From NCBI GenBank assembly GCA_007125415.1, contig SLDH01000246.1:1-7753 (forward strand): a DNA stretch of 7,753 nt, read 5' to 3'. Within the stretch, counting starts at the first letter, position 1; each line of letters starts with the position of its first letter. Below the pieces are notes generated by a model. That model was given only the letters and a program-made list of their open reading frames with translations, had not been told where the DNA came from and did not search any database. Positions 6,565 to 7,753 of this stretch are shown here, in pieces. The position numbers were made by a program, and so were the translations under genes. Source of the stretch: Roseovarius sp. Its GTDB lineage: Bacteria > Pseudomonadota > Alphaproteobacteria > Rhodobacterales > Rhodobacteraceae.

Positions 6565-7753
6565 TCACGTCAGCGCCCGGGCGATCCGTCGGGCCAGCTT
6601 GCCAGCGACAGCCTCTTTCGACATGCGCGGCCAGCTTTCCGCACCGGCCTCGCTGATCAGCGTGACCGCATTCTCGGAGCCGCCCATGATCCCGGTCGCA
6701 GAACTCACATCGTTCGCGACGATCCAGTCACAGCCCTTGCGCGCGCGCTTCGCCGTGGCATGGGCGATCACGTCTTCGGTCTCGGCCGCAAATCCGACAA
6801 CGAGGGCGGGGCGCCCCGCCTTTCGTTGCGCGACGGCCGTCAGTATATCCGGATTTTCCGTGAACTGGAGAGCCGGCAGGCCGCGCCCCTGTTTTTTCAT
6901 CTTCTGACCGGCGGCCTGCGTCACGCGCCAATCCGCCACCGCCGCCGCGAAAACGGCTGCATCACAGGGCAGCGCGTCCTCGACAGCCTCCAGCATCTGC
7001 TGCGCTGTCTCGACCCTGATGACCTCTGCGGCTGAGGGCGGTGGCGTCTCCGCGGGCCCGGTGACGAAAACGACCTGTGCCCCCAGCGCGGTGAGCGCCC
7101 GCGCGATGGCCGTACCTTGTGCTCCGGATGATCGGTTGGCGATATAGCGCACAGGATCGATGGGCTCATGTGTGGGCCCCGAGGTGACGAGAATACGTCG
7201 CCCCTGCAAGGGCCCTTTCGAAAGAGTGGTCTCGATGGCAGCGACGATTTCCAGAGGCTCGGCCATGCGCCCGGGGCCAAATTCGCCACAGGCCATGTCG
7301 CCCTCGTTTGGCCCGACGGTGCGCACCCCATCGGCCTGCAGCGTTGCAAGATTACGCTGTGTCGCGGAATGATACCACATCCGCACATTCATCGCGGGCG
7401 CAATCAGCACCGGCTTGTCCGTGGCCAACAGCACCGTCGAGGCGAGATCATCGGCATGGCCATGCGCCAGCTTCGCCATCAGATCGGCGGTGGCCGGGGC
7501 CACGGTGATCAGATCCGCCGCGCGGCTCAATTCGATATGGCCCATCTCGGCCTCGTCGGTGAGATCAAACAGATCCCGAAAGACCCGCCTTCCGGCCAGC
7601 GCCGAGACGGAAAGCGGCGTCACGAACTCTTCGGCGGCCCGGGTCAGCACAGGTGTCACCTTCGCGCCGCGCTCGCGCAGGCGGCGGATCAGATCGAGCG
7701 ATTTGAACGCCGCGATGCCGCCACCGATGATCAAAAGGATATGTGAATTGCCC
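6565..7753 (-). CDS. coaBC: Bifunctional phosphopantothenoylcysteine decarboxylase / phosphopantothenate-cysteine ligase, start beyond window edge
   Basis: CoaBC (Dfp) carries out two steps of coenzyme A synthesis: CoaB joins cysteine to 4'-phosphopantothenate using CTP, then CoaC decarboxylates the product with FMN to 4'-phosphopantetheine. The frame stays open to the right edge (reading [13 protein letters not shown]); 395 residues are present and E. coli has 406, so only a few N-terminal residues are missing. TTG at 7734 is internal. CoaC domain, residues ~1-180 of the visible chain: GGGIAAFK flavin loop, MGHIEL with catalytic His72, PAMN with Asn122, and the substrate-clamp [10 protein letters not shown] with Cys155. 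CoaB domain, ~185-395: [20 protein letters not shown] with Asn206 of the acyl-cytidylate step, AAVADWR, and the KMKKQ lysine cluster. All key residues are intact. It is the most upstream visible gene of the minus-strand string; any promoter is outside the window. Confidence 0.95.
   Translation of the reverse strand, partial: GNSHILLIIGGGIAAFKSLDLIRRLRERGAKVTPVLTRAAEEFVTPLSVSALAGRRVFRDLFDLTDEAEMGHIELSRAADLITVAPATADLMAKLAHGHADDLASTVLLATDKPVLIAPAMNVRMWYHSATQRNLATLQADGVRTVGPNEGDMACGEFGPGRMAEPLEIVAAIETTLSKGPLQGRRILVTSGPTHEPIDPVRYIANRSSGAQGTAIARALTALGAQVVFVTGPAETPPPSAAEVIRVETAQQMLEAVEDALPCDAAVFAAAVADWRVTQAAGQKMKKQGRGLPALQFTENPDILTAVAQRKAGRPALVVGFAAETEDVIAHATAKRARKGCDWIVANDVSSATGIMGGSENAVTLISEAGAESWPRMSKEAVAGKLARRIARALT

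Noticed and set aside
1..7753. Search for a novel defence, mobile or biosynthetic system
   Set aside because: Every substantial gene belongs to a known housekeeping family; no integrase, transposase, CRISPR-like repeat array, toxin-antitoxin pair or compositional island was visible.

Overview
The window is a stretch of ordinary, high-GC core chromosome from an alphaproteobacterium, most likely a member of the Rhodobacterales/Rhodobacteraceae. The assignment rests on protein style (a ParC of alphaproteobacterial type with an insertion, a short L,D-transpeptidase homolog, a MoeB/ThiF protein with a hydrophobic N-terminus), strong G/C third-position use, and an AT-rich intergenic box of a type I associate with that group. 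It is inference from sequence features, not from a database match.

Layout. Positions 2-2092 (+) hold the 3' ~90 % of parC, the A subunit of DNA topoisomerase IV; its start lies left of the window. Positions 2093-2521 are a non-coding convergent intergenic region with several inverted repeats but no textbook U-tract terminator. From 2522 to the right end all genes are on the minus strand, transcribed right to left in a tightly packed string: coaBC (runs off the right edge, lacking only its first few codons), dut, a membrane-anchored MoeB/ThiF-family E1-like enzyme, an M3-family zinc peptidase of the Dcp type, and a small YkuD-fold L,D-transpeptidase homolog. Except for a short gap of about 38 nt between coaBC and dut, the junctions overlap or nearly abut (dut/moeB share one base as TGATG; moeB/dcp overlap by 20 bp; dcp/ldt overlap by 11 bp), which suggests one translationally coupled operon whose promoter is outside the window.

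Together the minus-strand genes cover coenzyme A synthesis (CoaBC), dUTP clean-up and dUMP supply (Dut), activation of an ubiquitin-like sulfur carrier for molybdopterin or thiamine (MoeB/ThiF), peptide recycling (Dcp) and possibly cell-wall chemistry (Ldt-like). The coaBC-dut pairing is classical; the rest is a housekeeping cluster without an obvious shared pathway. I see no mobile element, CRISPR array, tRNA/rRNA, phage or defence gene. The points most worth a second look are the three-helix membrane domain on the MoeB-like protein, the AT-rich box between coaBC and dut, the inverted repeats in the convergent intergenic region, and the L,D-transpeptidase homolog that lacks an export signal.
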